Notes under the pieces: generated by a model | Databases searched by the model: none | What the model saw: only the letters and a program-made list of their open reading frames with translations | What the model was told of the DNA's origin: nothing | DNA from: Rothia koreensis | GTDB lineage: Bacteria > Actinomycetota > Actinomycetes > Actinomycetales > Micrococcaceae | Length of the DNA: 44,129 nt | NCBI RefSeq assembly: GCF_004136575.1 | Contig: NZ_NOIQ01000019.1 | Span: 1 to 44,129, forward strand | Direction of reading: 5' to 3' | In this document: piece after piece, positions 31,358-41,195 of the stretch | Numbering within the stretch: position 1 is the stretch's first letter | Layout of the letters: every line of letters starts with the position of its first letter | Made by a program: the position numbers and the translations under genes

Positions 31358-32164
31358 CTACTCGATCTCGACCACCACGGGCAGGTGGTCCGATGCGCCC
31401 TTGCCCTTGCGTTCCTCACGGTCGTAACGCGCACCCGTGACCCGTTCGGCCAGGGCGGGGGAATAGAGCTGGAAGTCGATCCGCATGCCTTCGTTCTTCG
31501 GGAAGCGCAGGGACGTGTAGTCCCAATACGTGTAGTCCTTCTCGCCCTGGGTGTACGGGCGGGCGACGTCGGTCATGCCCGCATCCTGCATGAATGAGGA
31601 GAAGGCGGCGCGTTCCGGTTCGGTCACGTGGGTCATCTGATTTTCGCGGAAGAAGTCGATGTCCCAGACGTCGTCGTCCTGGGGAGCGACGTTCCAGTCC
31701 CCGACCAGTGCCAGCTGTGCCTCGGGATCTTCTGCGAGCCACTTTTGCGTGTTCTCCCGCAGGACCTTGAGCCACTCGAGCTTGTACGCCATGTGCGGGT
31801 CGTCCAGGCCCCGACCATTCGGGACGTAGAGGCTCCAGACGCGGACCCCGCCGCACGTCGCGGCGATCGCCCGTGCCTCCTGGATCTCTTCCTTGCCCGG
31901 TTTGCCGAACGCGGGCTGGCCGGGGAAAGTGCGTTCGACGTCGTCGAGACCCACCCGGGAGGCGATGGCGACGCCGTTCCACTGGTTGAGCCCGAAATGG
32001 GCGACGTCGTACCCGAGCCGCTCGAACACCGTGAACGGGAAGTTCTCGTCCTTGGCCTTGGTCTCCTGGATCGCCAGAACGTCCACGTCCGAACGATCCA
32101 GCCAGGCCTCGACGCGGTCGGCGCGGGCGCGGATCGAGTTCACATTCCAGGTCGCAATTCTCAT
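31358..32164 (-). CDS. xth: Exodeoxyribonuclease III (AP endonuclease)
   Basis: 268-aa Mg-dependent base-excision-repair nuclease of the ExoIII/EEP fold. Motifs in order: ATWNVNSIRAR, IQETKAKDENFP (metal-binding Glu), SLYVPNGRGLDDP (active-site Tyr/Asn), LVGDWNVAPQDDD (catalytic Asp-x-Asn), RIDFQLYSP and SDHLPVV (Asp-His). All catalytic residues are present, and the length matches XthA. A GTG two codons upstream (32170) is an alternative start. Convergent with the lipoprotein gene, divergent from the SDR gene. Confidence 0.95.
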   Translation of the reverse strand: MRIATWNVNSIRARADRVEAWLDRSDVDVLAIQETKAKDENFPFTVFERLGYDVAHFGLNQWNGVAIASRVGLDDVERTFPGQPAFGKPGKEEIQEARAIAATCGGVRVWSLYVPNGRGLDDPHMAYKLEWLKVLRENTQKWLAEDPEAQLALVGDWNVAPQDDDVWDIDFFRENQMTHVTEPERAAFSSFMQDAGMTDVARPYTQGEKDYTYWDYTSLRFPKNEGMRIDFQLYSPALAERVTGARYDREERKGKGASDHLPVVVEIE

Positions 32165-32310
32165 GCTCACCAGGCTACCGGCTTGAGCGGACTCGAACCG
32201 GAGCGGCGGGTTTGGGGTGAGCTGGTGCCCAGGCTAGCGTGATGGTGAACACATTCTGGTCTGGGCGGCGCGACGTCGTCGGACCGCGACCCATCGTGGA
32301 AAGCAGGACC

Positions 32311-33282
32311 ATGTCCGAACAGTCGAATCCTCACCAGCCCTCCTCGTCCGGCCCGGTCTCCTCCGGTGACAGCCCGACGCCGCCGACGTCGCCTTTCCGT
32401 CCGGATGTCCTTGCCGGGCAGAGCATCCTCGTCACGGGCGGGGGAAGCGGCTTGGGCAAGGGTGTCGCGAAGCATTTCGCCGAGCACGGGGCGACGGTCC
32501 ACATCTGGGGTCGCCGCGAGAGCGTCCTGAAGGAAGCGGCGCAGGAGATCGAGGAATCGGCCCAGGCCGGCGGCACGGTGCACTTCCAGGCCGTCGATGT
32601 TCGGGACCCGGACGCCGTCGACGCCGCCGTCCAAGAGATCTGGGCGCAGCACGGGCCGCTCACCGCCGCGATGAACAACGCGGCAGGGAACTTCATTGCC
32701 CAGACCAAGGACCTGAGCCCTCGGGGATTCCAGGCCATCACCGACACGGTCATGAAGGGGTCATACAACGTGACCCACGCCGTCGGGCGACGGTGGATCG
32801 AACAGGGACTCCCGGGCAATATTCTGTCGACCCTGGTCAGCTGGGTCTATACAGGCTCCGCCTACGTGGTCCCCTCGGCGATGGCCAAGTCAGCAGTGCA
32901 TGCGATGACCATGTCCCTGGCGGTCGAATGGGCCAAGTACGGGATCCGTCTCAACGCGATTGCTCCCGGCCCCATCCCGACGGAATTCACCTCGGTTGTG
33001 CTGAGTTCCAACAAGGACGGCCAGGGTGCCATGACCGACGTCGAGTCCGTGCCTGCGCGTCGCGTCGGAACCGTCGAGGAGATGGGGAACCTGGGCATTT
33101 TCCTGCTGTCGGGGTCCTGCGACTACATCACGGGCCAAACCATCACGATGGACGGCGGCCAGATGCTGGCCGGCCCCTCGACGTTCTCCGCGCTCACCGA
33201 TCTCGACGACGCCGACTGGGCCGAAATCGCGGACAAGGGCAAGAAGGCCGCCGCGGAATCCAAGAAGCAGCGGAACACCTGA
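32311..33282 (+). CDS. SDR oxidoreductase, 2,4-dienoyl-CoA reductase-like
   Basis: 323-aa short-chain dehydrogenase. After a ~30-residue Pro/Ser-rich leader comes VLAGQSILVTGGGSGLGKGV (NADP site), then NNAAGNFIAQTKDLS and SAMAKSAVHAMTMSLAVEWA. At the usual YxxxK site the Tyr position is Ser (SAMAK), as in mitochondrial/peroxisomal 2,4-dienoyl-CoA reductases, which also share the NAAGNF motif. It would reduce 2,4-dienoyl-CoA in unsaturated fatty-acid oxidation. It lies 122 bp upstream of the valine-catabolic operon and may be co-regulated. AGCAGGA precedes the ATG. Confidence 0.83.
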   Translation: MSEQSNPHQPSSSGPVSSGDSPTPPTSPFRPDVLAGQSILVTGGGSGLGKGVAKHFAEHGATVHIWGRRESVLKEAAQEIEESAQAGGTVHFQAVDVRDPDAVDAAVQEIWAQHGPLTAAMNNAAGNFIAQTKDLSPRGFQAITDTVMKGSYNVTHAVGRRWIEQGLPGNILSTLVSWVYTGSAYVVPSAMAKSAVHAMTMSLAVEWAKYGIRLNAIAPGPIPTEFTSVVLSSNKDGQGAMTDVESVPARRVGTVEEMGNLGIFLLSGSCDYITGQTITMDGGQMLAGPSTFSALTDLDDADWAEIADKGKKAAAESKKQRNT

Positions 33283-33404
33283 TCGCGTCGATGTTACGCG
33301 TCCGGTGCGCTGCGCACTGGCACGGCCCGAACCCGGTCGATAACCTGTGACGTGGAACACGAATTGCGTGCGGGGTCGACCCCCGTGGGAAGGAGTCCTC
33401 GAGC

Positions 33405-34916
33405 ATGGCCGGTGGACAGGTCCAGGAACTCACACATTTCGTCGGGGGTCGCGAGACACCGGGAACCTCGGGGCGATTCGGGGACGTGTACGATCCCAGC
33501 ACCGGCCGGGTCACGGCCAGGGTTCCGCTCGCGACAACCGACGAGGTCGACGCCGCCGTCCGCAACGCCAAGGAGGCGCAGAAGGCCTGGGCCGCGACCA
33601 ACCCGCAGAAGCGGGCGCGCATCCTGGGGAAATTCGTGAACCTCGCGAATGAGCACGCGGACGAGATCGCGGAGGCGCTGTCCCGCGAACACGGCAAGAC
33701 CGTCCCGGACTCCCACGGCGACCTGCAGCGGGGACTGGACGTCGTCGAGTTCGCAATGGGTGCACCGCACCTGCTCAAAGGGGAATTCAGCGACTCGGTG
33801 GGCACGGGAATCGACGTCTACTCGATGCGGCAGCCCCTCGGCGTCGTCGCAGGAATCACTCCCTTCAATTTCCCGGCCATGATCCCCCTGTGGAAGGCGG
33901 GACCGGCGATTGCCGCGGGCAACGCCTTCGTGCTCAAGCCCTCCGAACGCGACCCATCCGTCCCGCTGATCCTGGCGCGCCTCTGGAAGGAAGCCGGCCT
34001 GCCGGACGGGATCTTCACCGTGGTCAACGGGGACAAGGAATCCGTCGACGCCCTGCTCGACCACCCGGACATCGAGGCCGTGGGATTCGTCGGTTCGACG
34101 CCGATCGCCCAGAGCATCTACGAGCACGCGGCTCGGAAGGGCAAACGGGCCCAGTGCTTCGGCGGGGCCAAGAACCACATGATCATCATGCCGGACGCCG
34201 ACCTGGACCAGGCCGCGGACGCCCTGATCGGCGCGGCCTTCGGATCCGCGGGAGAGCGCTGCATGGCGATCTCCGTGGCCGTCCCGGTCGGCGAGAAGAC
34301 CGCGGACGCGCTGATGGACAAGCTCACGGAGAGGGCCTCGAAGCTCCGCTTCGGCCCGTCCCTCGAGGAGTCCTCGGACTTCGGACCACTCGTCTCGGCT
34401 GCGGCCAAGGAGCGGGTCGAGTCGGCCATCGCCCAGGGCGTCGAGGCCGGCGCCGAACTGGTCCTCGACGGCAGGGGCGCCCGGGTGGACGGCCACGAGG
34501 ACGGGTTCTTCGTGGGCCCGACCCTGTTCGACCGGGTCACCCCCGACATGGACGTCTACCGTGAGGAAATCTTCGGGCCTGTGCTGTCCGTACTGCGGGC
34601 CGCCGACTTCGAGGAGGCCCTCGAGCTTCCCACCCGACACGAATACGGAAACGGCGTCTCGATCTTCACCCGTGATGGGGACACCGCACGCGAGTTTGCC
34701 CGGCAGGTCGACGTCGGCATGGTCGGAGTCAACGTGCCGATCCCGGTTCCGATCGCCTACTACACCTTCGGTGGCTGGAAGGCTTCGGGCTTCGGCGATC
34801 TCAACCAGCACGGCCCCGATGCTTTCCGCTTCTACACCAAGACCAAGACGGTGACCCAGCGGTGGCCTTCGGGGATCAAGGAAGGCGCCAGCTTCGTCAT
34901 GCCAACCGGAAACTGA
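33405..34916 (+). CDS. mmsA: Methylmalonate-semialdehyde dehydrogenase (CoA-acylating)
   Basis: 503-aa ALDH-family enzyme converting methylmalonate semialdehyde plus CoA and NAD+ to propionyl-CoA and CO2, the last step of valine breakdown (EC 1.2.1.27). Family marks: GVVAGITPFNFPAMIPLWK, FVGSTPIAQ, AKNHMIIMPDADLD (the acylating enzymes lack the general-base Glu here) and Cys286 in GSAGERCMAIS. NVPIPVPIAYYTFGGWKASG near the C-terminus is diagnostic. First of four genes with 3-hydroxyisobutyryl-CoA hydrolase, mmsB and enoyl-CoA hydratase. AAGGAG precedes the ATG. Confidence 0.95.
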   Translation: MAGGQVQELTHFVGGRETPGTSGRFGDVYDPSTGRVTARVPLATTDEVDAAVRNAKEAQKAWAATNPQKRARILGKFVNLANEHADEIAEALSREHGKTVPDSHGDLQRGLDVVEFAMGAPHLLKGEFSDSVGTGIDVYSMRQPLGVVAGITPFNFPAMIPLWKAGPAIAAGNAFVLKPSERDPSVPLILARLWKEAGLPDGIFTVVNGDKESVDALLDHPDIEAVGFVGSTPIAQSIYEHAARKGKRAQCFGGAKNHMIIMPDADLDQAADALIGAAFGSAGERCMAISVAVPVGEKTADALMDKLTERASKLRFGPSLEESSDFGPLVSAAAKERVESAIAQGVEAGAELVLDGRGARVDGHEDGFFVGPTLFDRVTPDMDVYREEIFGPVLSVLRAADFEEALELPTRHEYGNGVSIFTRDGDTAREFARQVDVGMVGVNVPIPVPIAYYTFGGWKASGFGDLNQHGPDAFRFYTKTKTVTQRWPSGIKEGASFVMPTGN

Positions 34917-35004
34917 TGTGCGGGCGGGGTCGTGGACCGGCGACGTCGGACAACCGGCCCCGCGCACAATTGCCCACCACTGAATCGTTGCAGGAGGAGA
35001 ATTC

Positions 35005-36087
35005 ATGGCCGATCAGCCTCAGGAGCCCAGTGTCCTGACCGAAATTCGGGGACACCTCGGGCTCGTCACCCTCAACCGCCCCCGCGCGGTCAACGCGCTC
35101 AACGTCGAGATGATCCAGCTCATCAACCGCGCACTCGACGAATTCGAGGCCGACGCCAACGTCACGTGCGTGGCCGTTGTCGGCTCGGGGGACAGGGGGC
35201 TGTGCGCCGGCGGCGACGTCGTCGCCCTCTACAAGGCGGCCAGCGGTGGCGACGAGGCCATGGGCATCGACTTCTTCCGCCAGGAGTACGACTTCGACTA
35301 CCGGATCTCGCGTCTCTCGAAGCCCTACATCGCGGTGATGAATGGGCTCGTTCTGGGCGGAGGCATCGGTCTGTCCGTCCCCGGGTCGCACAGGATCGCC
35401 ACCGACACGACGCGTACCGGCATGCCGGAGACCGGCATCGGTTTCTCGCCCGACGTCGGGGGCCTCAACTACCTCTCCCACGCGCCGGGTCACGCGGGCC
35501 GGCACATGGCGTTGACGGGGCTCCACGTGGATGGGGCGGACGCCGTCCACGCGGGCCTCGCCGACTTCTACGTCCCCGACGCCTCGATCGGCGACCTGCT
35601 CGCGGCGCTCGAGAACATCGAGAACCCGGGGGAGGCGGCCACCACGATCCAGGGCTTCGGCATCGAGCCTCCGGAGTCCGAGCTCGAGGCGGCGAGCCGG
35701 TGGATCGACGAGGACTACGCCGCCGAGACGGTCGAGGAGATCCTGCACAACCTCGAGACCAGGGTCGAGAAGGAGCCCGAGAACGACCTCGCGGCCAAGG
35801 CCCTCAAGGCACTGCGGAGGAACAGTCCCACCGGGATGAAAACTGCGCTCGAGGGGCTCGTTCGCGCCGCCGACCAGTCGCTCGCGGAGACCCTCATTCA
35901 AGACTTCCGCACCAGCGGAAACGCGTTGTTCGCCCACGACATGGCCGAGGGCATTCGCGCACAAGTGATCGACAAGGATCGCAACCCCCAGTGGCAGCCG
36001 CAGGCGCTCGAGGACGTGGACAGGGAGCTCGTGCTGAGTTTCTTCGGACCCGTGCCCGGACACGAGGACCTGCAACTGCCCCGTTGA
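35005..36087 (+). CDS. 3-hydroxyisobutyryl-CoA hydrolase
   Basis: 360-aa crotonase-fold enzyme hydrolysing 3-hydroxyisobutyryl-CoA to free 3-hydroxyisobutyrate in valine degradation (EC 3.1.2.4). The long length and GLCAGGDVVALYKAA, VMNGLVLGGGIGLSVPGSHR and MPETGIGFSPDVGG (Glu142, Asp150) separate it from ordinary hydratases. AGGAGG lies upstream, 88 bp after mmsA; that gap contains an imperfect hairpin (34917-34968). The product feeds mmsB, the next gene. Confidence 0.92.
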   Translation: MADQPQEPSVLTEIRGHLGLVTLNRPRAVNALNVEMIQLINRALDEFEADANVTCVAVVGSGDRGLCAGGDVVALYKAASGGDEAMGIDFFRQEYDFDYRISRLSKPYIAVMNGLVLGGGIGLSVPGSHRIATDTTRTGMPETGIGFSPDVGGLNYLSHAPGHAGRHMALTGLHVDGADAVHAGLADFYVPDASIGDLLAALENIENPGEAATTIQGFGIEPPESELEAASRWIDEDYAAETVEEILHNLETRVEKEPENDLAAKALKALRRNSPTGMKTALEGLVRAADQSLAETLIQDFRTSGNALFAHDMAEGIRAQVIDKDRNPQWQPQALEDVDRELVLSFFGPVPGHEDLQLPR

Positions 36088-36099
36088 AGGAGTATTGGC

Positions 36100-36996
36100 A
36101 TGAAGATCGCATTTCTTGGCCTGGGAAACATGGGTGGCCACATGGCGAGGAACCTCAAGGAGGCGGGCTACGACGTCGTGGCCTACGACCTCGTGGACGA
36201 GGCGCGCCGCGCAACGGAGCGCGACGGGATCGAGATCTCCGCGTCGGGCGAAGAAGCCGCGGCCGGAGCGGACGTCGTCATCACGATGTTCCCCGCCGGC
36301 AAGCACGTCATCTCCGCCTACCGGGGCGAGAACAATGACGGCTTGCTCTCGGCGGCACCCGAGAACACCCTGTTCATCGACTGCTCGACGATCAGCGTGG
36401 ACGAAGCCCGAGAAGCCGCTGACCTGGTGCACGACGCCGGGCACCGTGCCCTGGACGCCCCGGTTTCGGGCGGAACCGCGGGGGCCGAAAACGGGACGCT
36501 GACGTTCATGGTCGGTGGGCCCCAGGAGAACTTCGACGCCGCCCACCCGTTGTTCGACGCGATGGGCAAGAAGGTGGTCCACTGCGGAGACAACGGGGCA
36601 GGCCAGGCGGCGAAATGCTGCAACAACATGTTGTTGGCGATCACCACGATCGGTGCGTGCGAAGCCTTCACCCTGGGGGAGAGGCTCGGCCTGACGGACC
36701 AGGCCCTGTTCGATGTGATGTCCACGTCCGCCGCGCAGTGCTGGTCCGTGACCACGAACTGCCCGGTCCCCGGACCGGTTCCCACCAATCCGGCCAGCAA
36801 CGAGTACAAACCCGGGTTCGCTACGGCCCTGATGGCCAAGGACCTGGGACTCGCGGTGTCCGCCCTGGAGTCGACCGGGACCGAGGCCTCCTTCGGCCGC
36901 GCCGCCCACGAGGCCTACACGAAGTTCCTGGACGAGGGGCACGGCGACCTCGACTTTTCCGCAATCATCCGAACGATGGGAGAGAACCAAGCATGA
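36100..36996 (+). CDS. mmsB: 3-hydroxyisobutyrate dehydrogenase
   Basis: 298-aa beta-hydroxyacid dehydrogenase oxidising 3-hydroxyisobutyrate to methylmalonate semialdehyde with NAD+ (EC 1.1.1.31). Rossmann motif [15 protein letters not shown] at 5-19; substrate motif [16 protein letters not shown]; catalytic Lys172 in [20 protein letters not shown] precedes the ATG, 12 bp after the hydrolase stop. Its stop overlaps the next start (ATGA at 36993-36996). Third step of the operon, supplying the MmsA substrate. Confidence 0.95.
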   Translation: MKIAFLGLGNMGGHMARNLKEAGYDVVAYDLVDEARRATERDGIEISASGEEAAAGADVVITMFPAGKHVISAYRGENNDGLLSAAPENTLFIDCSTISVDEAREAADLVHDAGHRALDAPVSGGTAGAENGTLTFMVGGPQENFDAAHPLFDAMGKKVVHCGDNGAGQAAKCCNNMLLAITTIGACEAFTLGERLGLTDQALFDVMSTSAAQCWSVTTNCPVPGPVPTNPASNEYKPGFATALMAKDLGLAVSALESTGTEASFGRAAHEAYTKFLDEGHGDLDFSAIIRTMGENQA

Positions 36997-37799
36997 GCGA
37001 CCAGACAGCAGCCCAGGATTCGGGACAGCACGAGGGCGTGATCCGGACCGAGACGCGCGACGGCGTCGGCGTCATTCGGCTCAACCGGCCGAAGGCGCTC
37101 AATGCGTTGAACTACGACACCATGGTGGCCGTCGTGGACGCCGCCGAGGCTTGGGAACGGGACGAGAGCATCTCGGCCATCGTGCTGACCGGGTCCGAGA
37201 AGGCCTTTGCCGCGGGCGCGGACATCAAGGAGATGTCCTCCAAGAGCTACACCGAGATGTACCAGAGCGACTGGTTCGCCCAGTGGCAGAGGCTCACTCA
37301 AGTGCGGCTCCCGATCGTCGCCGCGGTCAACGGGTACGCGCTCGGTGGCGGCTGCGAGCTCGCGATGATGTGCGACATCATCGTTGCCGGTGAGGGCGCG
37401 AAATTCGGTCAGCCTGAGATCAACCTCGGCGTCATTCCCGGCATGGGTGGGTCCCAGCGACTGACCCGTGCCGTGGGCAAGGCCAAAGCCATGGACATGA
37501 TCCTGACCGCCCGGAACATCGGCGCCGACGAGGCCGAACGGGCGGGGCTGGTGTCGCGGGTCGTCGCGGACGACGCCGTGGTCGACACCGCCCTGCAGAT
37601 CGCGGACACGATCGCGCAGAAGTCCCGGCCCGCGGCCATGCTCGCGAAGGAAGCGGTCGGGGCGGCCTTCGAAACCCCCCTCGCCCAGGGACTCACCTTC
37701 GAGCGGCGGGTCTTCCACTCGCTCTTCGCGACCGAGGACCAGAAGGAAGGCATGGCGGCCTTCGCCGAACGCCGCGACCCGACGTTCAAGAACAGGTAG
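36993..37799 (+). CDS. Enoyl-CoA hydratase
   Basis: 268-aa short crotonase. [14 protein letters not shown], the oxyanion-hole segment [11 protein letters not shown], and both catalytic glutamates Glu122 ([11 protein letters not shown]) and Glu142 ([15 protein letters not shown]) identify a true hydratase (EchA8-like). In this operon it would hydrate methacrylyl-CoA to 3-hydroxyisobutyryl-CoA, upstream of the hydrolase. Translationally coupled to mmsB by a 4-nt overlap. The isobutyryl-CoA dehydrogenase step is not encoded in the window. Confidence 0.92.
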   Translation: MSDQTAAQDSGQHEGVIRTETRDGVGVIRLNRPKALNALNYDTMVAVVDAAEAWERDESISAIVLTGSEKAFAAGADIKEMSSKSYTEMYQSDWFAQWQRLTQVRLPIVAAVNGYALGGGCELAMMCDIIVAGEGAKFGQPEINLGVIPGMGGSQRLTRAVGKAKAMDMILTARNIGADEAERAGLVSRVVADDAVVDTALQIADTIAQKSRPAAMLAKEAVGAAFETPLAQGLTFERRVFHSLFATEDQKEGMAAFAERRDPTFKNR

Positions 37800-38299
37800 C
37801 CTGCGCCCGCGCCCGCGCCGCCGCCGTGAGGTGGCAGTTTCGTGCGGGTCCGCCCGGCTCCGCGCCGTGAGGTGGCAGTCTGGTGCGGTTTTTTCCGCGA
37901 GGTGGCGGTTTTGTGCGGTTTTGGGGTGGTTTTGTGCACGGGATTGCCGTCTCGGCGGGCCGGTCGCACGTGGTTGCCACTTCGCCGCGGGGAGTTGGGT
38001 TTTGAAGGCGTGAGGTGGCAGTTTCGTGCGGGTCCGCCCGGCTCCGCGCCGTGAGGTGGCAGTTTCGTGCAGGTCCGCCGGCTCCGGGCCGTGAGGTGGC
38101 AGTCTGGTGCGGTTCTTTCCGCGAGGTGGCGGTTTTGTGCGGTTTTGGGGTGGTTTTGTGCACGGGATTGCCGTCTCGGCGGGCCGATCGCACGTGGTTG
38201 CCACCTCGGCACCCCAGCGTCCCAGCGCCCCAGCGCCCCAGAGCCTCGCCACCGCAGCCCACCGCCGACTAGACCTCGCCACCTCGCCGCCAGGCCGGC
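37800..38299. other. Gene-free region filled by repeat array R2
   Basis: 500 bp between convergent genes. Apart from the GAGGTGGCA array (37828-38207) it holds a short run of CAGCGTCCCAGCGCCCCAGCGCCCC-like sequence at 38215-38245. No gene or clear terminator is visible. Confidence 0.6.
37828..38207. repeat. GAGGTGGCA array R2
   Basis: Plus cores begin at 37828, 37869 and 37899, followed by minus cores at 37945 and 37975. A second block has plus cores at 38012, 38053, 38093 and 38123, then minus cores at 38169 and 38199. The blocks are a ~184-bp tandem duplication with one extra 40-bp unit in the second. Each block again goes plus then minus, allowing hairpins. Confidence 0.9.
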
Positions 38300-39358
38300 T
38301 TACGACTTCGCGGGCAGGTCCCGGGCGACGTCGTCGTGATCGGGGTAGACGACGCCGATCTGCCGGCGGATCTCGTCGATCATCTCCATCTGCGCAATCG
38401 TGTCCTCCCACGGCATGATCGGCGACTCGAGAGCACCTTCCTGGATGCACCGCGTCGCTTCGCGCATTTCGTACGAGTAGCCCCGCCCGACCAGCGGCCA
38501 CGACTCTTCGCGCACGGAACCTCGGGCGTCCGTCACGGTGAAGGACTGCGCCTGGTGCATCGGAGATCCGATGGTGATGAAGCCGTCGTGCCCTGAGATC
38601 ACCGCCTGCCGAGGTCCCTGCGAGACCAGCGAGATCGTCATCTGTGCGGCGGACTTCTCGAAAGTTCCCGTGATCTGCGTCAGGGCGTCCACGTTTCCGC
38701 GTTTGATCGTCTGCGCCGTGAACCCTGTGGGCCGTCCGAGGGCCAGCCACGGCCAATGCAGGACGTAGCAGGCCATGTCCAGGAGCCCGCCCCCGCCGGC
38801 ATCTTCGCGCCACAACCGGTGCGACTTGTCGGCGGGACCGCGGAAGCCCAGGTCGGCCTGGACCCACCGGGGCATCCCGATTTCACCGGCCTCCAGCAGC
38901 TCGGACACTCGGGTACGCAGAGGGTGGAAGCGTGTCCAGAGCCCCTCCATCACAAAGACGCCCTTCTCGCGGGCGGCCTCGAGCACTTCCCGGGCTTCGT
39001 CGGCCGTGATCGTGAAGGCCTTTTCGCACACGATGTTCTTGCCGGCGCGAATGGCCTCGAGCATGGTGGCGTGGTGCTGGCCGTGGGGTGTTGCGATGTA
39101 GACGACGTCGACGTCCGGGTCGGCGACGAGCTTCTCGTACCCGGTGCGGGCGTCGTCGTCGGCATAGGCCCGTTCGACGCCGAAGTCCGTCGCGAATTCG
39201 TCGGCGCTGGCCTGGGAACGGGACGAGACGCCGACCAGTCGGGCATCTTCCAAAGCGGCGATGTCCGGGGTGACCTTTCGCGCGATGGCACCCGTCGCGA
39301 CGATGCCCCATCCGAGGGTTCGGCCGGTTGCTTCGAGGGGGTTCCGTGTCTCTGCCAT
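38300..39358 (-). CDS. Gfo/Idh/MocA-family oxidoreductase
   Basis: 352-aa NAD(P)-dependent dehydrogenase. The Rossmann motif GWGIVATGAIARKV is near the N-terminus; YIATPHGQHHATMLEAIRAG and CEKAFTITADEAREV follow, with the catalytic Lys in an EKA rather than EKP motif. WTRFHPLRTRVSELL and DMACYVLHWP fit the dihydrodiol-dehydrogenase-like branch, which oxidises sugars or trans-dihydrodiols. Substrate not determinable. Monocistronic, unrelated to the IolG-like gene in detail. Confidence 0.85.
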   Translation of the reverse strand: MAETRNPLEATGRTLGWGIVATGAIARKVTPDIAALEDARLVGVSSRSQASADEFATDFGVERAYADDDARTGYEKLVADPDVDVVYIATPHGQHHATMLEAIRAGKNIVCEKAFTITADEAREVLEAAREKGVFVMEGLWTRFHPLRTRVSELLEAGEIGMPRWVQADLGFRGPADKSHRLWREDAGGGGLLDMACYVLHWPWLALGRPTGFTAQTIKRGNVDALTQITGTFEKSAAQMTISLVSQGPRQAVISGHDGFITIGSPMHQAQSFTVTDARGSVREESWPLVGRGYSYEMREATRCIQEGALESPIMPWEDTIAQMEMIDEIRRQIGVVYPDHDDVARDLPAKS

Positions 39359-39567
39359 GCATCCATCCTAGGCACAGCGCGTATCCGGAGTCGGGCGGTG
39401 GCCGGCAGCCGGTCGGTGGCCCGGCTTTGGCCGCGACAGGTGGCCTCAGGGGCCACGGGCCAGTGGCCCGGGGCGGCCGCAACGCGACCGCCCCGGACCG
39501 CTGGTGGGACAGCTCGGATGCCCGTGTGGGCGATCCGGTCTGTCCCGCGGGCGACCCGGCTGTCCGA

Positions 39568-41118
39568 TCAGGACCGGGCGGCCGGATCACGAGGGGTCCG
39601 GCCCGATCCGCCGGATCTCCGCGAGCCGACAAGGGCAAGGACGGCGTCGACGACGACGAATGCCACCAGCGGGATCCCCACCAGCGGCAGGAACCAACCG
39701 ACGACGGCGGCCGGAACACCGACGGCGAGCCAACCCCACCAGGGCGCATCCCGAAGACCAGGAGTCGGCGTCTTGAGACGGGGCCACGTCGGGCGCCGCT
39801 TGAACCACATCCAATACCCGGTCACGACCATGCCGACGATGCCGATCGCGATCACGAACAGCACCACCTGATTGAGCAGACCGAACCAGAGGCCCATGTG
39901 GATGTCGACTCCCCACCGGGCCAACTTCGCGGGCAGGGAGTAGTCGTCCTGGAAGGAGACCTTGTCGACCTGGTTGTACGTCACCGGGTCGATCGTCACG
40001 CTGTCCACCTGGGTGGGGAAGTGCCGGTCGATCTCCTGGACGGTCCACGCCGTGTCCTTGGAGGCCGAGGGCAGGATCTCGACGCGGTTCGAGTCGATAC
40101 CGAGACGACGGGCGGCGCGCAGGATGGCGTCGTGTCCGGAGTCCACGGGCATGCTCGCGGCGGCGTCATGGGAAGAAGCACCCGCGTGGCCGGCATGTCC
40201 CGCATGACCCGCATGGCCAGCGTGCCCCGCATGGCCAGCGTGTTCGTCGGTGGGGGCCTGCTCACCCGACAACGACGTCGAGGCCTTCGGCGTCGACCAA
40301 TTCAGCGCGGCCCGCAACTGGGTCACGTGCTCGCCCGCATGGGCCGACCACGTGATACCGGTTGCCGAGAGGAACACCATGGCGACCATGAGCCCCAAAC
40401 CGGCCGAATAGTGCCAGCTCAGCAGCCGCGTCCGCCCACGTGCGTCGGGCAACGGCAAGGCGGCTTCCCGGATCGCGCGTCGTCGTGCGTGACCGGCGCG
40501 CAGACGACGCGTCAGCTGCGGTACCCAAAGAATGAGGCCGCCGACGGCGATCACCCACATCCACGACGCCGCGAACTCGGAATACAGACGTCCGGGCTCG
40601 CCCAGGTGGAGGTCGCGGTGGAGCTGGTCGATCCATGTACGGAGTGGAAGCGCGCCCGACGAACCGTAGGAGATCAGGTCGCCCCGTATTTCGCCGTCCG
40701 CAGGACTCACGAAGACCGCGCGTTGGTCGGACTCGGACGACCCTTCGGGCGGGGCGAACATCACGCGGGTCGTAGCTCCCGGTTCGGGCGCGGGCCGGAC
40801 GGCCACGAGCGCCGGAGGCTCGGAATCCTTCACCTCGGTTCGGACGTGGTCCGTCGCGCGCCGAACCTGTTCGTCCAGGGACAGATTCTGCTCGGACGAG
40901 CCGGCATGCAGCTCATGGGAGTAGACCATGCCCTCCAATTGTGGAGCGAGCGCGTACAAGGCGCCCGACAATGCGGCGACCAGGATGAACGGGCCGACGA
41001 TCAGCCCGGCGAAGAAATGAAGCCGACGGGTCATGTCCCGGAACCAGCCGGTCCGACGTCGGGGTGGAGAGGTGGTTTCGTGACCCGATGTCGGGTGCGG
41101 TGTATTCAAGGTTTTCAT
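39568..41118 (-). CDS. PepSY-associated TM-helix membrane protein with His-rich loop
   Basis: 516-aa integral membrane protein of the PepSY-TM family (FpvG/PiuB-like). TM1 at ~30-52 (LHFFAGLIVGPFILVAALSG) and the HRDLHLG and WDVDIHMGLWFG-type PepSY segments are visible (RWGVDIHMGLWFG near 410). Further helices lie at WMWVIAVGGLILWVP, YSAGLGLMVAMVFLSATGI and VVLFVIAIGIVGMVVTG. An extracytoplasmic loop carries seven HAG repeats (HAGHAGHAG...), suited to binding Cu or Fe. Family members act in iron-siderophore reduction or copper handling. GTGAGGAA precedes ATG 41118. Second gene after the Met/His-rich membrane protein. Confidence 0.85.
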   Translation of the reverse strand: MKTLNTPHPTSGHETTSPPRRRTGWFRDMTRRLHFFAGLIVGPFILVAALSGALYALAPQLEGMVYSHELHAGSSEQNLSLDEQVRRATDHVRTEVKDSEPPALVAVRPAPEPGATTRVMFAPPEGSSESDQRAVFVSPADGEIRGDLISYGSSGALPLRTWIDQLHRDLHLGEPGRLYSEFAASWMWVIAVGGLILWVPQLTRRLRAGHARRRAIREAALPLPDARGRTRLLSWHYSAGLGLMVAMVFLSATGITWSAHAGEHVTQLRAALNWSTPKASTSLSGEQAPTDEHAGHAGHAGHAGHAGHAGHAGASSHDAAASMPVDSGHDAILRAARRLGIDSNRVEILPSASKDTAWTVQEIDRHFPTQVDSVTIDPVTYNQVDKVSFQDDYSLPAKLARWGVDIHMGLWFGLLNQVVLFVIAIGIVGMVVTGYWMWFKRRPTWPRLKTPTPGLRDAPWWGWLAVGVPAAVVGWFLPLVGIPLVAFVVVDAVLALVGSRRSGGSGRTPRDPAARS

Positions 41119-41195
41119 TGTGTTCCTCACGTTCGATGCGCGCTCGAAGGGCACGCAGAATGGCGCCGGGACCTGGGGTCGGACCGGCGTTGGGT

